Of a DNA stretch of 64,000 bases, positions 7,860 through 19,336 are shown in pieces (the first letter of the stretch is position 1; each line of letters begins with the position of its first letter). The notes beneath the pieces are model-generated. The model searched no databases. It was not told where the DNA came from and saw only the letters and a program-made list of their open reading frames with translations. A program made the translations under genes and the position numbers. Origin of the DNA: Paracidovorax wautersii (GTDB lineage Bacteria > Pseudomonadota > Gammaproteobacteria > Burkholderiales > Burkholderiaceae_C); contig NZ_JAVIZX010000001.1 of NCBI RefSeq assembly GCF_031453675.1, forward strand, positions 1,736,001-1,800,000, written 5' to 3'.

Positions 7860-9335
7860 TCAGGTGCTTGCCTGCGGCGGCGCTGGCAGCACGGCGGGCA
7901 GCCGCACGGTGGCGCAGAGCCCGCCGCCGGCCCGGTTGTGCAGCGCCAGGGTGCCGCCCTGCGTCTGCGCGCACTCCAGGGCGATCGATAGGCCCAGGCC
8001 GACCCCGCCGCGGCCCGGGCCGCGCGCGCCGTCCAGCTGGTGGAAGGGCTCCAGCACCTGCTCCAGCTGCGCCGGCTCGATGCCCGGACCTGTGTCGAGC
8101 ACGCGGATCTCCAGCGCGTGCGGCGCGGCGCCGGTGCCGGCGTCGCCGTACGCCTGCGCTTCCAGCACCACGGCCGTGCCGGCGTGGCGCAGGGCGTTCT
8201 CCACCAGATTGGCCATCGCGCGCCGCAGGGCCAGCGGCCGGCAGCGCCACACCAGCGGGGACGGGCAGGCGCCCACCGACACGGCCTGCCCGCGCTGCTG
8301 GTAGCGCTGCGCCAGCGTGTGCAGCAGGGCCGCGATGTCGGTGGCGGCGGCCGGCTCGGCCTGCGCATCGGCGCGGGTGAAGTCCAGCGTGGTGGCTACC
8401 AGCGCCTCCAGCTCGGCCACGCTCTCCAGCAGGCCGGTGCGCAGGGCGGGGTCGTCCACCAGTTGGGCCTGCAGGCGCAGCTCGGTGACGGGCGTGCGCA
8501 GGTCGTGGCTGACGGCGGCCAGCAGGCGCGTGCGGGCGTCGCGGTGCCGGGCGATGCGCTGCTGCATGGCGTTGAACTGGCGCGTGAGTTCGCGTGCCTC
8601 GCGCGGGCCGCGCAAGGGCAGCGCGGGCTGGGGCCGGCCATAGTCCACGCGCGCGGCCGCGGCGATCAAGTCGCGCAGCGGGCGCACCAGCCGCCAGGCC
8701 AGCCACAGCGCGGCCACCAGCACCGGCAGGATGCTGGCCGGCAGCATGTAGCGCAGGGTGGGCGACCAGTCGTAGCGCCCCTGCAGCCGCAGATCGGCAT
8801 TGACCCAGCGGCCGGTACCGGCCGCACCGCTGGCGCCGGACAGCGCCACGCTGGCGCGCAGGTGCAGCGGCTCCCAGGCGGCCAGGCTCAGCAGCCCGGC
8901 GCGGGCGTCCTCGCCGGACGCTCGTTCCAGCTGCATCCACACGCCGGCCCCGTCCGGCAGCGCCAGGCGGGTGCGCAGGTCGGCGGCCAGGCGGCGTTCC
9001 TCGGGCTGCATGGCGAAGGGCGCGACGGCGGGCGTGGCTGCCAGCCACAGGTGGGCGGCCTGCGACGCCTGGCGGGCCAGCAGGCCCGTGCGGCGGTCGG
9101 CGTCCGCACCGCCGTCGCCCGCCAGCGCGTGGGCCGTGGCCAGCGTGGCCAGGGCCTGTTCGCGCGAGATGGGGTGGATCAGCGCGCCGGTGCGCTGCAG
9201 CAGCGCCATCGCGATGCCGTGCGACGCGATGAGGGCCACCACCAGCAGCAGCCCGTACTGCCAGGCGAGGCCCAGGCCTCGGCCGGCCGGGGCAGATGTA
9301 TGGGACGTGGCGACAGCGCCGGGCGCGGGCGGCAT
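7860..9335 (-). CDS. Sensor histidine kinase (PfeS-like by context)
   Basis: This inner-membrane kinase of 491 residues has a first membrane helix (QYGLLLVVALIASHGIAMALL), a periplasmic sensor segment of about 170 residues, a second helix (ASILPVLVAALWLAWRLV), HAMP, the phospho-accepting His in AAVSHDLRTPVTELRL, and ATP-binding boxes NLVENALRHAG, DTGPGIE and GGVGLGLSIA. The ATG at 9335 lies just after the response regulator stop, so the two form an operon. Because the pair is divergent from a FepA-like receptor, as pfeRS is next to pfeA in Pseudomonas, sensing of a siderophore is likely but inferred. Confidence 0.88.
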   Translation of the reverse strand: MPPAPGAVATSHTSAPAGRGLGLAWQYGLLLVVALIASHGIAMALLQRTGALIHPISREQALATLATAHALAGDGGADADRRTGLLARQASQAAHLWLAATPAVAPFAMQPEERRLAADLRTRLALPDGAGVWMQLERASGEDARAGLLSLAAWEPLHLRASVALSGASGAAGTGRWVNADLRLQGRYDWSPTLRYMLPASILPVLVAALWLAWRLVRPLRDLIAAAARVDYGRPQPALPLRGPREARELTRQFNAMQQRIARHRDARTRLLAAVSHDLRTPVTELRLQAQLVDDPALRTGLLESVAELEALVATTLDFTRADAQAEPAAATDIAALLHTLAQRYQQRGQAVSVGACPSPLVWRCRPLALRRAMANLVENALRHAGTAVVLEAQAYGDAGTGAAPHALEIRVLDTGPGIEPAQLEQVLEPFHQLDGARGPGRGGVGLGLSIALECAQTQGGTLALHNRAGGGLCATVRLPAVLPAPPQAST

Positions 9336-9339
9336 CGGC

Positions 9340-10131
9340 TCAGGTCTCCGCGGCGTCCGCGGGCACCACGCGGGCCACCAGCGAATAGCCACCCCCGCGC
9401 ACGGTGCGCAGCAGCGGCGCCTCGGCCGCGGCATCGTGCAGCTGGGCACGCAGCCGGCTGATCTGCCGGTCGATGGTGCGGTCATAGGCGGCGTCGCCCT
9501 CGCGGCCCTGGGTGCGCGTCAGGTCGAGCAACTGATCGCGGCTCAGCACGCTGTTGGCGTGGTGCAGCAGCACTTCGAGCAGGCGGGCCTGCGCATCGCC
9601 CAGCCGCTGCACGGGGCCGGCCGGCGGGCGCAGGCAGGCCCGCGCGGCATCGAAGTGCCAGCCGGCGAAGGCGAAGCAGCGCGTGGGTGCGGGCGGGGCC
9701 GGCGCGGTGCGCGCGGCGGGCGCCGGGCTCCGCCGGCGCACCACGGCGCGGATGCGGGCCAGCAGCTCACGCGGATCGAACGGCTTGACGATGTAGTCGT
9801 CCGCGCCCCGCTCCAGGCCGTGCACGCGGTCCTCCACGCCCGAGCGCGCCGTCAGCAGCAGCACCGGAACGCCCTGCGCGGCCTGGATGCGGTGGCAGAG
9901 CTGGCTGCCGTCGCCGTCGGGCAGCATCACGTCCAGCACCACGGCGTCGTAGCGGTGCAGGTCCAGCAGGCTGAGCAGCGTGCGCGCGTCCCCGGCCGTG
10001 TCCACCGCCAGCCCCTCGCGGCGCAGGAAGGCGGCCAGCGGCTCACGGATGCGGGGGTGGTCGTCCACCACCAGCACGCGCAGGCGGGCGGGCGTGGCTG
10101 CAGGGTGGGGCGGTGGGGCGGCGGCTGTCAC
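9340..10131 (-). CDS. OmpR-family response regulator (PfeR-like by context)
   Basis: This 263-residue regulator has a receiver domain (VLVVDDHP, phospho-Asp in DAVVLDVMLPDGDG, switch Thr in LLLTARSG, Lys in DDYIVKPFDPRELLARI) and a C-terminal winged helix ending RTVRGGGYSLVARV. The start is a GTG at 10129-10131. It is transcribed away from the TonB receptor across a 68-bp gap that holds a Fur box, so iron status should affect both directions. It is followed by its kinase. Confidence 0.9.
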   Translation of the reverse strand: MTAAAPPPHPAATPARLRVLVVDDHPRIREPLAAFLRREGLAVDTAGDARTLLSLLDLHRYDAVVLDVMLPDGDGSQLCHRIQAAQGVPVLLLTARSGVEDRVHGLERGADDYIVKPFDPRELLARIRAVVRRRSPAPAARTAPAPPAPTRCFAFAGWHFDAARACLRPPAGPVQRLGDAQARLLEVLLHHANSVLSRDQLLDLTRTQGREGDAAYDRTIDRQISRLRAQLHDAAAEAPLLRTVRGGGYSLVARVVPADAAET

Positions 10132-10159
10132 AAGCGGTCCAAAAACGCGGGTTGTTGAT

Positions 10160-10178
10160 GATGATGATTCTCATTTTC
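10160..10178 (+). promoter_or_regulatory. Fur box between the two-component system and the TonB receptor
   Basis: By hand alignment the 19 bases match GATAATGATAATCATTATC at 15 positions. The site lies 22 bp upstream of the receptor ATG and 29 bp from the response regulator start, so one Fur dimer could repress both. A GAGAGAGGG ribosome-binding site follows at 10186-10194. Confidence 0.8.
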
Positions 10179-10199
10179 CAACAATGAGAGAGGGATTCC

Positions 10200-12179
10200 A
10201 TGCGCAAGGTTTCAACCAGGCGTCCGGTGGCGTGGGCGGTGTCGATGGCGCTGGCGGGCTGGGCCCAGGCCCAGACGGCGCCGGCACCCGCGGCCGATGA
10301 GCGCGGCATGGCCACGCTGGGCGGTGTGGTGGTGACGGCCACCGGCTTCGAGCAGCAGATCGAGCAGGCGCCGGCTTCCATCAGCGTCATCCAGGGCGAG
10401 GCGCTGCGCCAGCGCTCCTTCCGCGACCTGACCGATGCCCTGCGCGATGTGGAAGGCGTGGTGGTCAACGGCAACAGCAACGAGACCGACATCTCCATCC
10501 GCGGCATGCCGGCCGACTACACGCTGATCCTGGTGGACGGCAAGCGCCAGGGCCTGCGCGATGCCCGCGTCAACGGCAACCGCGGCTACGAGCAGAGCTT
10601 CGTTCCGCCGGCCGAGGCCATCGAGCGCATCGAAGTCGTGCGCGGGCCGATGTCGTCGCTGTACGGTTCGGACGCGATTGGCGGCGTGATCAACATCATC
10701 ACGCGCAAGGTGCCCCCGACCTGGGGCGGCTCGGTGGGGCTGGACTACACGGCCCAGCAGCACGGCCGCTACGGCAACGCCACGCAGGGCCAGTTCTACC
10801 TGGCCGGACCGGTGAAGAGCGAGGTGCTGGGTCTGCAGCTGTGGGGCCGCCAGCTGAACCGGCAGGCGGACGACGACGTGCAGACCACGGAAGGGTTCAC
10901 CCGCGCGCGCCACCGCGACCTGACGGCGCGCCTGGCGATCACGCCGTCGGCGCAGCAGGACATCCTGCTGGAGGGGGGCGTGACGCGCCTGGACAACGGC
11001 GACGGCCCCAGCGCCAACTGGGCCACGCGCGAGCAGGAGAACGACCGCGACCACGCCTCCGTCACCCACAAGGGCCGCTGGGGCTGGGCCTCGTCCGAGG
11101 TGTCGCTGGCGTGGGAGCGGGGCTCCCGGTGGGGCCTGAGCGACGGCAGCTCGGCCACCCAGGACGCGTTCGCCCAGCGCAAGCCCGAGGTGCGCAACAC
11201 CGTGTTCGACGCCAAGCTGGTGGCGCCGGTGGGGGCGGCCCACATCGTCACGGGCGGCGTGCAGTGGAACGACAGCGAGATCGAGGACTGGAACGAGGGC
11301 CTGGGCGACCGCGTGCGGCGCACCTTCGGCGTGGTGCAGAAGGCGGTCTTCGTGGAAGACGAGTGGTCGCTGACCGACGCGCTGCGCCTGACGGGCGGCC
11401 TGCGCGTGGACCACCATGCGCAGTACGGCACGCACACCAGCCCGCGCCTGTATGCCAACTGGCAGGCCACCGACCAGTGGACGCTGAAGGGCGGCGTGTC
11501 GCGCGGCTTCAAGGCGCCCGAGATCCGCGCCGTGGTGCCGGGCTATGCCTATCTGCGCCGCAACCGCTTCGTGATGCTGGGCAACCCCGATCTGCAGCCC
11601 GAGACCAGCACCAACTACGAGTTCGGCGCGCTGTGGTCCAACCGCAGCGATCTGTCGGCGGGCGCCACGGTGTTCTACAACGACTTCAAGAACAAGCTCT
11701 CCACCGTCACCACCGACCAGCGCTGGAACGGCTTCATCCGCATGGACCGCGTGAACATCGACACCGCGCGCATCGCCGGCCTGGAGCTGCACGGCACCTG
11801 GCAGGCCACGCGGGCGCTGGCGCTCAAGGCCAACTACACCTACCTCGACTCCGAGCAAAAGAGCGGCGCCAACCGCGGCGCGCCGCTGAGCCTGACACCC
11901 GAGCACACCGCCAATTTGCGCGCCGACTGGAAGGCCACGCCGCGCCTGAGCTTCTGGGGCGCGGCCAACTACTACGGCAAGGAGTACAGCGCCACCCTCG
12001 GCACCGGTGCCGTGCCGGCCCACACCATGGTGGACCTGGGCGCGAGCTACCAGTGGAGCCCGGCCGTCACGGTCAACGCCGCGCTCTACAACCTGGGGGA
12101 CAAGCAGCTGGACGCGGCCACCTATGACAAGACCAGCTACGGCCGGCGCGCGTGGGTGGGGGTGCGGGCATCGTTCTGA
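10200..12179 (+). CDS. TonB-dependent siderophore receptor (FepA/PfeA-like)
   Basis: This outer-membrane receptor of 659 residues has a signal peptide ending AQAQ, then a plug domain (SISVIQGEALRQRSF, SIRGMPADYTLILVDGKRQG, IERIEVVRGPMSSLYGSDAIGGVINIIT) and a 22-strand barrel ending in the aromatic terminal strand GRRAWVGVRASF. The plug sequence resembles catecholate receptors of the FepA/CirA group. Uptake would need ExbB/ExbD, present at 62583-63728, and a TonB protein not clearly in the window. A Fur box and divergent two-component genes support iron-siderophore uptake. Enterobactin as ligand is inference. Confidence 0.88.
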   Translation: MRKVSTRRPVAWAVSMALAGWAQAQTAPAPAADERGMATLGGVVVTATGFEQQIEQAPASISVIQGEALRQRSFRDLTDALRDVEGVVVNGNSNETDISIRGMPADYTLILVDGKRQGLRDARVNGNRGYEQSFVPPAEAIERIEVVRGPMSSLYGSDAIGGVINIITRKVPPTWGGSVGLDYTAQQHGRYGNATQGQFYLAGPVKSEVLGLQLWGRQLNRQADDDVQTTEGFTRARHRDLTARLAITPSAQQDILLEGGVTRLDNGDGPSANWATREQENDRDHASVTHKGRWGWASSEVSLAWERGSRWGLSDGSSATQDAFAQRKPEVRNTVFDAKLVAPVGAAHIVTGGVQWNDSEIEDWNEGLGDRVRRTFGVVQKAVFVEDEWSLTDALRLTGGLRVDHHAQYGTHTSPRLYANWQATDQWTLKGGVSRGFKAPEIRAVVPGYAYLRRNRFVMLGNPDLQPETSTNYEFGALWSNRSDLSAGATVFYNDFKNKLSTVTTDQRWNGFIRMDRVNIDTARIAGLELHGTWQATRALALKANYTYLDSEQKSGANRGAPLSLTPEHTANLRADWKATPRLSFWGAANYYGKEYSATLGTGAVPAHTMVDLGASYQWSPAVTVNAALYNLGDKQLDAATYDKTSYGRRAWVGVRASF

Positions 12180-12230
12180 CGCCTTCCCAAAGGCCGGTCA
12201 CCGCGGACGGGCCGCAGCGGTGGAGCCGGA

Positions 12231-13580
12231 TCAGGGATGCCGGCCGTCCTCCAGCACGAATCGCACGGGAATGCGGACGGCCTTGATGATGGGCTGACCG
12301 TCCTGCCCCACCGGCGCCGGAAAGCGCTTCTTGTTCACGAAGTCCAGCGCGGCTTGGTCCAGAATCCCGTGCCCCGAACTCTGCGCCACGCTGGCGGACA
12401 TGGCGTTGCCGTCGGGGCCGATGAGGGCATACACGGTCACCGATCCCTGCAGCCCTTCGGCACGGGCCTGCGCCGGATACTGCAGCACGGCGGGCGGGGC
12501 GGGGGTCTCGAAAGGCTCACGCAGCAGGCCCGCCGCATCGCTGCTCCGCGGCTGCTGCGCCGCGGGCTGTGGCGGGCGGTCGCCTGTCCCGGAGACTCGG
12601 GCCGTCAGAATGGCGATGGCCGTCAGGGCACTCAGCAGACCGGCCAAGGGGACGGCGCGGGTGCGCAGGAAGCTGACATCCAGCGTCCACTGGCCCTGCT
12701 GCGGGGCCTGCGGCAGGGCGGTCGAACGGGGGCCGATGAGCTTTCGCCAGCGTGGAATCTGCTGGTGCAGCTGCTGCCAGCGCCCGATGTGGGAGGTGCA
12801 GGTGATCACCCCGAGCAAATGCGGGTACAGGCGTTCCAGGCGCTCCAGCAGGTCGGAGAACTGCAGAAGCTGGCGGGTGTCCGGCGCACCGGGTTGCCGC
12901 AGCAGGCGAATGAGTTCCTGCTGCGCCGCCCGGGCCTTCCAGGGCTGCGCCTCCAGTGTCTCCAGTTCCTCGATGGCCTGGTCGATCACGGCGGCTGCAT
13001 GGCCCAGCCCGTCCAAGGCCGCGCGCTGGTCTCTCCACCCGAACACATCGATCGCCGCCTTGAAAAGATGTTCATGGCCGGGCTGCCAGCCGTTGGCGAG
13101 CACCGCCGTCACGCCGCTTTCGAAGAGCAGCCGCGCCTCCAGGTTCCGCAGTGCTTCATGCGCCAGTGCGGTGCGAAGCCGCTCGCGGGCCTCCGCCTCG
13201 CTGGTGAACCCGGCAGCTCCGGCCAGGACATCGTCCAAGACGGCCTGGGCGAGTGCTGTGGACCGCTGCATGGCATCGGTCGCGGCGCTTTCGGGCGACA
13301 GGGCTTGTGGCGGGGCGGTGCGCCAGGCCGCGTCGGCATGCGTCCCCAGCTCCGGCGCCGGGGGCACGAGCCCGTTCGCGTCGGTGGCGGAAACCGTGGA
13401 TGCCTGTGCCCGCTGCAGCGCCCATTCGTAGGCCTGGCGCAGTTCCTGGAATTTCTCCGGTTCCCGCGCCGGGTCCAGCGCCTTCAGTTTCCGGGCGTAG
13501 GCGCGGCGCAGTGTCCTTTCATCGGCGTCCGGTTCCACCTCCAGGGTGGCATACGCCTGCACGCCTGCGTTTTCAAGCAT
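12231..13580 (-). CDS. Membrane protein fusing a degenerate J-domain to a TonB C-terminal domain
   Basis: The 449-residue protein has three parts. Residues 7-55 read as a J-domain (ATLEVEPDADERTLRRAYAR, then PEKFQELRQAYEWAL), but the HPD tripeptide is replaced by Asp-Pro-Ala at 36-38. A long helical middle follows, then one membrane helix (about 310-327) and a TonB/energy-transducer C-terminal domain (365-449: YPAQARAEGLQGSVTVYALIGP, ending IPVRFVLEDGRHP). The C-terminus should be periplasmic. It starts 48 bp after the HscC-like Hsp70 gene, recalling E. coli hscC with its degenerate J-proteins DjlB/DjlC. The TonB-like tail is unusual. Confidence 0.82.
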   Translation of the reverse strand: MLENAGVQAYATLEVEPDADERTLRRAYARKLKALDPAREPEKFQELRQAYEWALQRAQASTVSATDANGLVPPAPELGTHADAAWRTAPPQALSPESAATDAMQRSTALAQAVLDDVLAGAAGFTSEAEARERLRTALAHEALRNLEARLLFESGVTAVLANGWQPGHEHLFKAAIDVFGWRDQRAALDGLGHAAAVIDQAIEELETLEAQPWKARAAQQELIRLLRQPGAPDTRQLLQFSDLLERLERLYPHLLGVITCTSHIGRWQQLHQQIPRWRKLIGPRSTALPQAPQQGQWTLDVSFLRTRAVPLAGLLSALTAIAILTARVSGTGDRPPQPAAQQPRSSDAAGLLREPFETPAPPAVLQYPAQARAEGLQGSVTVYALIGPDGNAMSASVAQSSGHGILDQAALDFVNKKRFPAPVGQDGQPIIKAVRIPVRFVLEDGRHP

Positions 13581-13628
13581 GGTGGCGCGCCCTTCGCATC
13601 CACTGGCGGCGGGCTGATGCGAACGGTG

Positions 13629-15344
13629 TCATCGCTCGCCGTCCAGCACAGGAGGGTGGTCCAGTGTGTCGATCTGCCGGCCCAAAAGGCTTCGCGCCTT
13701 GGCGATCTGCCGCTCGTCCTGGCTGGCCAGCACGCGCTCGAACTCCGCGATCTGCAGGTCGAGCCACTCCCGCTCGGGGCCCTTGAGCAACTGGTAGATC
13801 CGTTCCGCCCGTGCCAGCAGGGTGCGGTTGGGTGTCGATTCCCGGGGGTGGATCTTCAGCGGCTCGAGCGCCTTCAGCCGCTCGGCGATCTCTGCCTCGG
13901 ACAGCAGGCCGGGGTTGCCTGCGACCACCAGGCTGGCCGTCTGGCCCGTGTGCAGGAGGGTGGCCTCCACCTGCAGCAGGCCATTCACGTCGTAGGTGAA
14001 CCGCACGTCGGTGGAGCACGCTTCAATGCTTGCGCCGGGCGGCAAGGCGACCTCGAGCGAGCCCAGGCGGATGTTGTCCCACACCATGCGTGATTCCCCC
14101 TGGTAGATCTCCAGGAGGATTGACTTCTGCCCCGGCTGGACGGGAACATAGTTCTTCAAGCGGCTGACGGGCACCACGCTGTTGCGTTCGATCACCGGGT
14201 CGAGGTGCCCGTGCGAGAGCGATCCATCCGACAGCCGTTTGGTCACTTCGACGCCCAGCGAGTAGGGCGCCACGTCGGTCATGACCACATCGTCGAGCGC
14301 CTGGTCCTTGGCCACCAGGCCGGCCTGCACGGCGGCGCCGAGGGCAACGACCTGGTCCGGGTCGAGGGTCGACGAGGGAAAGCGGCCGAACAGGGTGGTG
14401 GCCAGCCTGCGCACCATGGGCATGCGTGTGGCCCCGCCGGCCAGCACCACGTCGTCCAGTTCGCTGCTGCGCAGGCGGGTGTCCCGCAGCGCGCGCTCCA
14501 CGGGGGTGCGCAGGCGTTGCAGCAGCGCCGCGCAGCCGCTTTCAAAGGCGGGTTCGTGCAGATCCGCTGTGTAGTCGTTATGGCCATCGCTCACTTGCAT
14601 CGGTGCCTGCGGCGCACGGCTGAGCGACTTCTTCGCGCGCTCGGCCGCTTCCACGCACCGCTGCATGAACAGCGCATCCCCGCGCAGCGTGTCCGGCACC
14701 CCGGCCTGTGCGAAGAACTGGTCGACCAGCACGTCCCGGAAATCCTCCCCGCCCAGAAAGTTGTCGCCCGCCGAGGCGCGGACTTCCATGACGCCCTCGA
14801 ACATCTCCAGGATGGACACGTCGAACGTGCCGCCCCCCAGATCGAAGACCAGAAAGCGGGTGTCGGCACCCCGCTGATGCAGGCCGTAAGCCAGGGCCGC
14901 CGCCGTGGGCTCGTTGAGCAGCCGCTCCACCTTCAACCCCGCGATGCGCCCTGCGGCGCGGGTGGCATGCCGCTGTGCTTCGGAGAAGTAGGCCGGCACG
15001 GTGACGATGGCCTCCGTGACCGGGGCGCCGAGAAAAGCCTCTGCATCCAGCTTGAGGGCCTTGAGCACCAGCGCGGAGAGTTCTTCGGGGCGGTAGTCGC
15101 GGCCCTCCAGGCGGTAGGCCTTGGCGCTGCCCATGTGGCGCTTGAACACCGAGGCGCTGCGGTCCGGGTGCGTCTGCAGGCGCTCCGTGGCGGCCTGGCC
15201 CACCAGGATGCCGCCGTCATCGTCGATGCTGACGCAGGAGGGCGTCAGGACCTGCCCCAGCGGATTGGGGATCAGGACGGGGCCGCCTTCCCGCCAGACG
15301 GCTGCCAGGCTGTGCGTGGTACCCAAATCAATGCCGATGATCAT
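13629..15344 (-). CDS. hscC: HscC-type Hsp70 chaperone
   Basis: This 571-residue Hsp70 opens with the phosphate loop MIIGIDLGTTHSLAAVW and has LLNEPTAAALAYG, FLVFDLGGGTFDVSILEMFEG and VVLAGGATRMPMVRRL, all nucleotide-binding motifs. The substrate-binding part is shorter than in DnaK, and overall length fits HscC (about 560). HscC works with degenerate J-proteins rather than DnaJ/GrpE in E. coli, and here the next gene encodes a degenerate J-domain. The start at 15344 is placed at the Hsp70 N-terminus; the upstream extension is spurious. The client is unknown. Confidence 0.87.
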   Translation of the reverse strand: MIIGIDLGTTHSLAAVWREGGPVLIPNPLGQVLTPSCVSIDDDGGILVGQAATERLQTHPDRSASVFKRHMGSAKAYRLEGRDYRPEELSALVLKALKLDAEAFLGAPVTEAIVTVPAYFSEAQRHATRAAGRIAGLKVERLLNEPTAAALAYGLHQRGADTRFLVFDLGGGTFDVSILEMFEGVMEVRASAGDNFLGGEDFRDVLVDQFFAQAGVPDTLRGDALFMQRCVEAAERAKKSLSRAPQAPMQVSDGHNDYTADLHEPAFESGCAALLQRLRTPVERALRDTRLRSSELDDVVLAGGATRMPMVRRLATTLFGRFPSSTLDPDQVVALGAAVQAGLVAKDQALDDVVMTDVAPYSLGVEVTKRLSDGSLSHGHLDPVIERNSVVPVSRLKNYVPVQPGQKSILLEIYQGESRMVWDNIRLGSLEVALPPGASIEACSTDVRFTYDVNGLLQVEATLLHTGQTASLVVAGNPGLLSEAEIAERLKALEPLKIHPRESTPNRTLLARAERIYQLLKGPEREWLDLQIAEFERVLASQDERQIAKARSLLGRQIDTLDHPPVLDGER

Positions 15345-15465
15345 GGAACGCTTTCTCGTGTGCGTGGCCCGGCCCCAGCCGCACCCGCCGGAAACGGGGC
15401 GCCACGGGGGGCCTGGAGATTCACCGGAACGATAACCGAGCGGCCTGGTGGTAAAGCCGCCGCGC

Positions 15466-15493
15466 ATAAAAAACGCGCCCGAAGGCGCGTTTT
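15466..15493 (-). terminator. Rho-independent terminator after gap
   Basis: AAAACGCGCC (15470-15479) and GGCGCGTTTT (15484-15493) pair perfectly around a four-base loop that reads TTCG on the minus strand. A T-tract follows on that strand, 25 bp after the gap stop codon. It should end the tkt-gap transcript and shields hscC. Confidence 0.9.
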
Positions 15494-15517
15494 GGGGGGT
15501 GGCGATGGCCCGGGGGC

Positions 15518-18696
<3,179 letters not shown>

Positions 18697-18943
18697 CAGG
18701 GGGCTGCTCCGAGGGGCGATTGGGGGAAACCTGGCATTTTACCGGCCCCGTTCCCCGCCGCCTTTCGCGGGCCGGGGTACCCCTGCCGCGGGTTCGCGAT
18801 CCGGCCGTGGCGCCTGCCGCCTGGCAAGGCGCACCGCCGCCCCCAGGCCCGGCGGCGGGCAGCCAGGCGTGGCTGCGGACCTGCGCTGCCGGCCGCTGGC
18901 ACGACCGACGGCGCGCTCCTGCGATGCACTACAGTCCTGCCCC

Positions 18944-19336
18944 ATGCAAGGCCTGCACCTCACCGCCGATCTCCATGGCTGCCGCTGCGCGCCGCACTGG
19001 CTGCTGGATGCCGACGCCCTGGGCCAGGCCTGTAACGACGCCGTCCAGGCCGCCGGCCTGCTGGCCGTGGGGCAGCTCTTCCACACCTTTCCCGCCACCG
19101 GACACGGTCCGGGCGGCGTCACCGCCACCGTGCTGCTGGCCGAGTCGCACCTCTGCGTGCACACCTGGCCCGAGCGCAGCGCCGTGACGCTGGACGTCTA
19201 CGTGTGCAACTTCGGCGCGGACCATTCCCCCAAGGCCGAGGCGCTGATGGCGGCCTTGCTCGCGCTGTTCCAGCCCGCCCAGGTGCAACGCCATGCGCTG
19301 CAGCGTGGCGCCCTGCCGCAAGCGGTGGCCGCATGA
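18944..19336 (+). CDS. speD: Pyruvoyl-dependent AdoMet decarboxylase family protein (SpeD)
   Basis: This 130-residue class 1b AdoMetDC homologue has the self-cleavage site in LLAESHLCVHTWPE (Glu-Ser junction, Ser becoming the pyruvoyl group), the His five residues on, and the Cys in LDVYVCNFG. It would supply decarboxylated AdoMet for spermidine synthesis. No spermidine synthase is adjacent. Some bacterial SpeD homologues have become ornithine or arginine decarboxylases, so the substrate is not certain. Its stop overlaps the start of murU (ATGA). The start at 18944 fits family length. Confidence 0.82.
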   Translation: MQGLHLTADLHGCRCAPHWLLDADALGQACNDAVQAAGLLAVGQLFHTFPATGHGPGGVTATVLLAESHLCVHTWPERSAVTLDVYVCNFGADHSPKAEALMAALLALFQPAQVQRHALQRGALPQAVAA

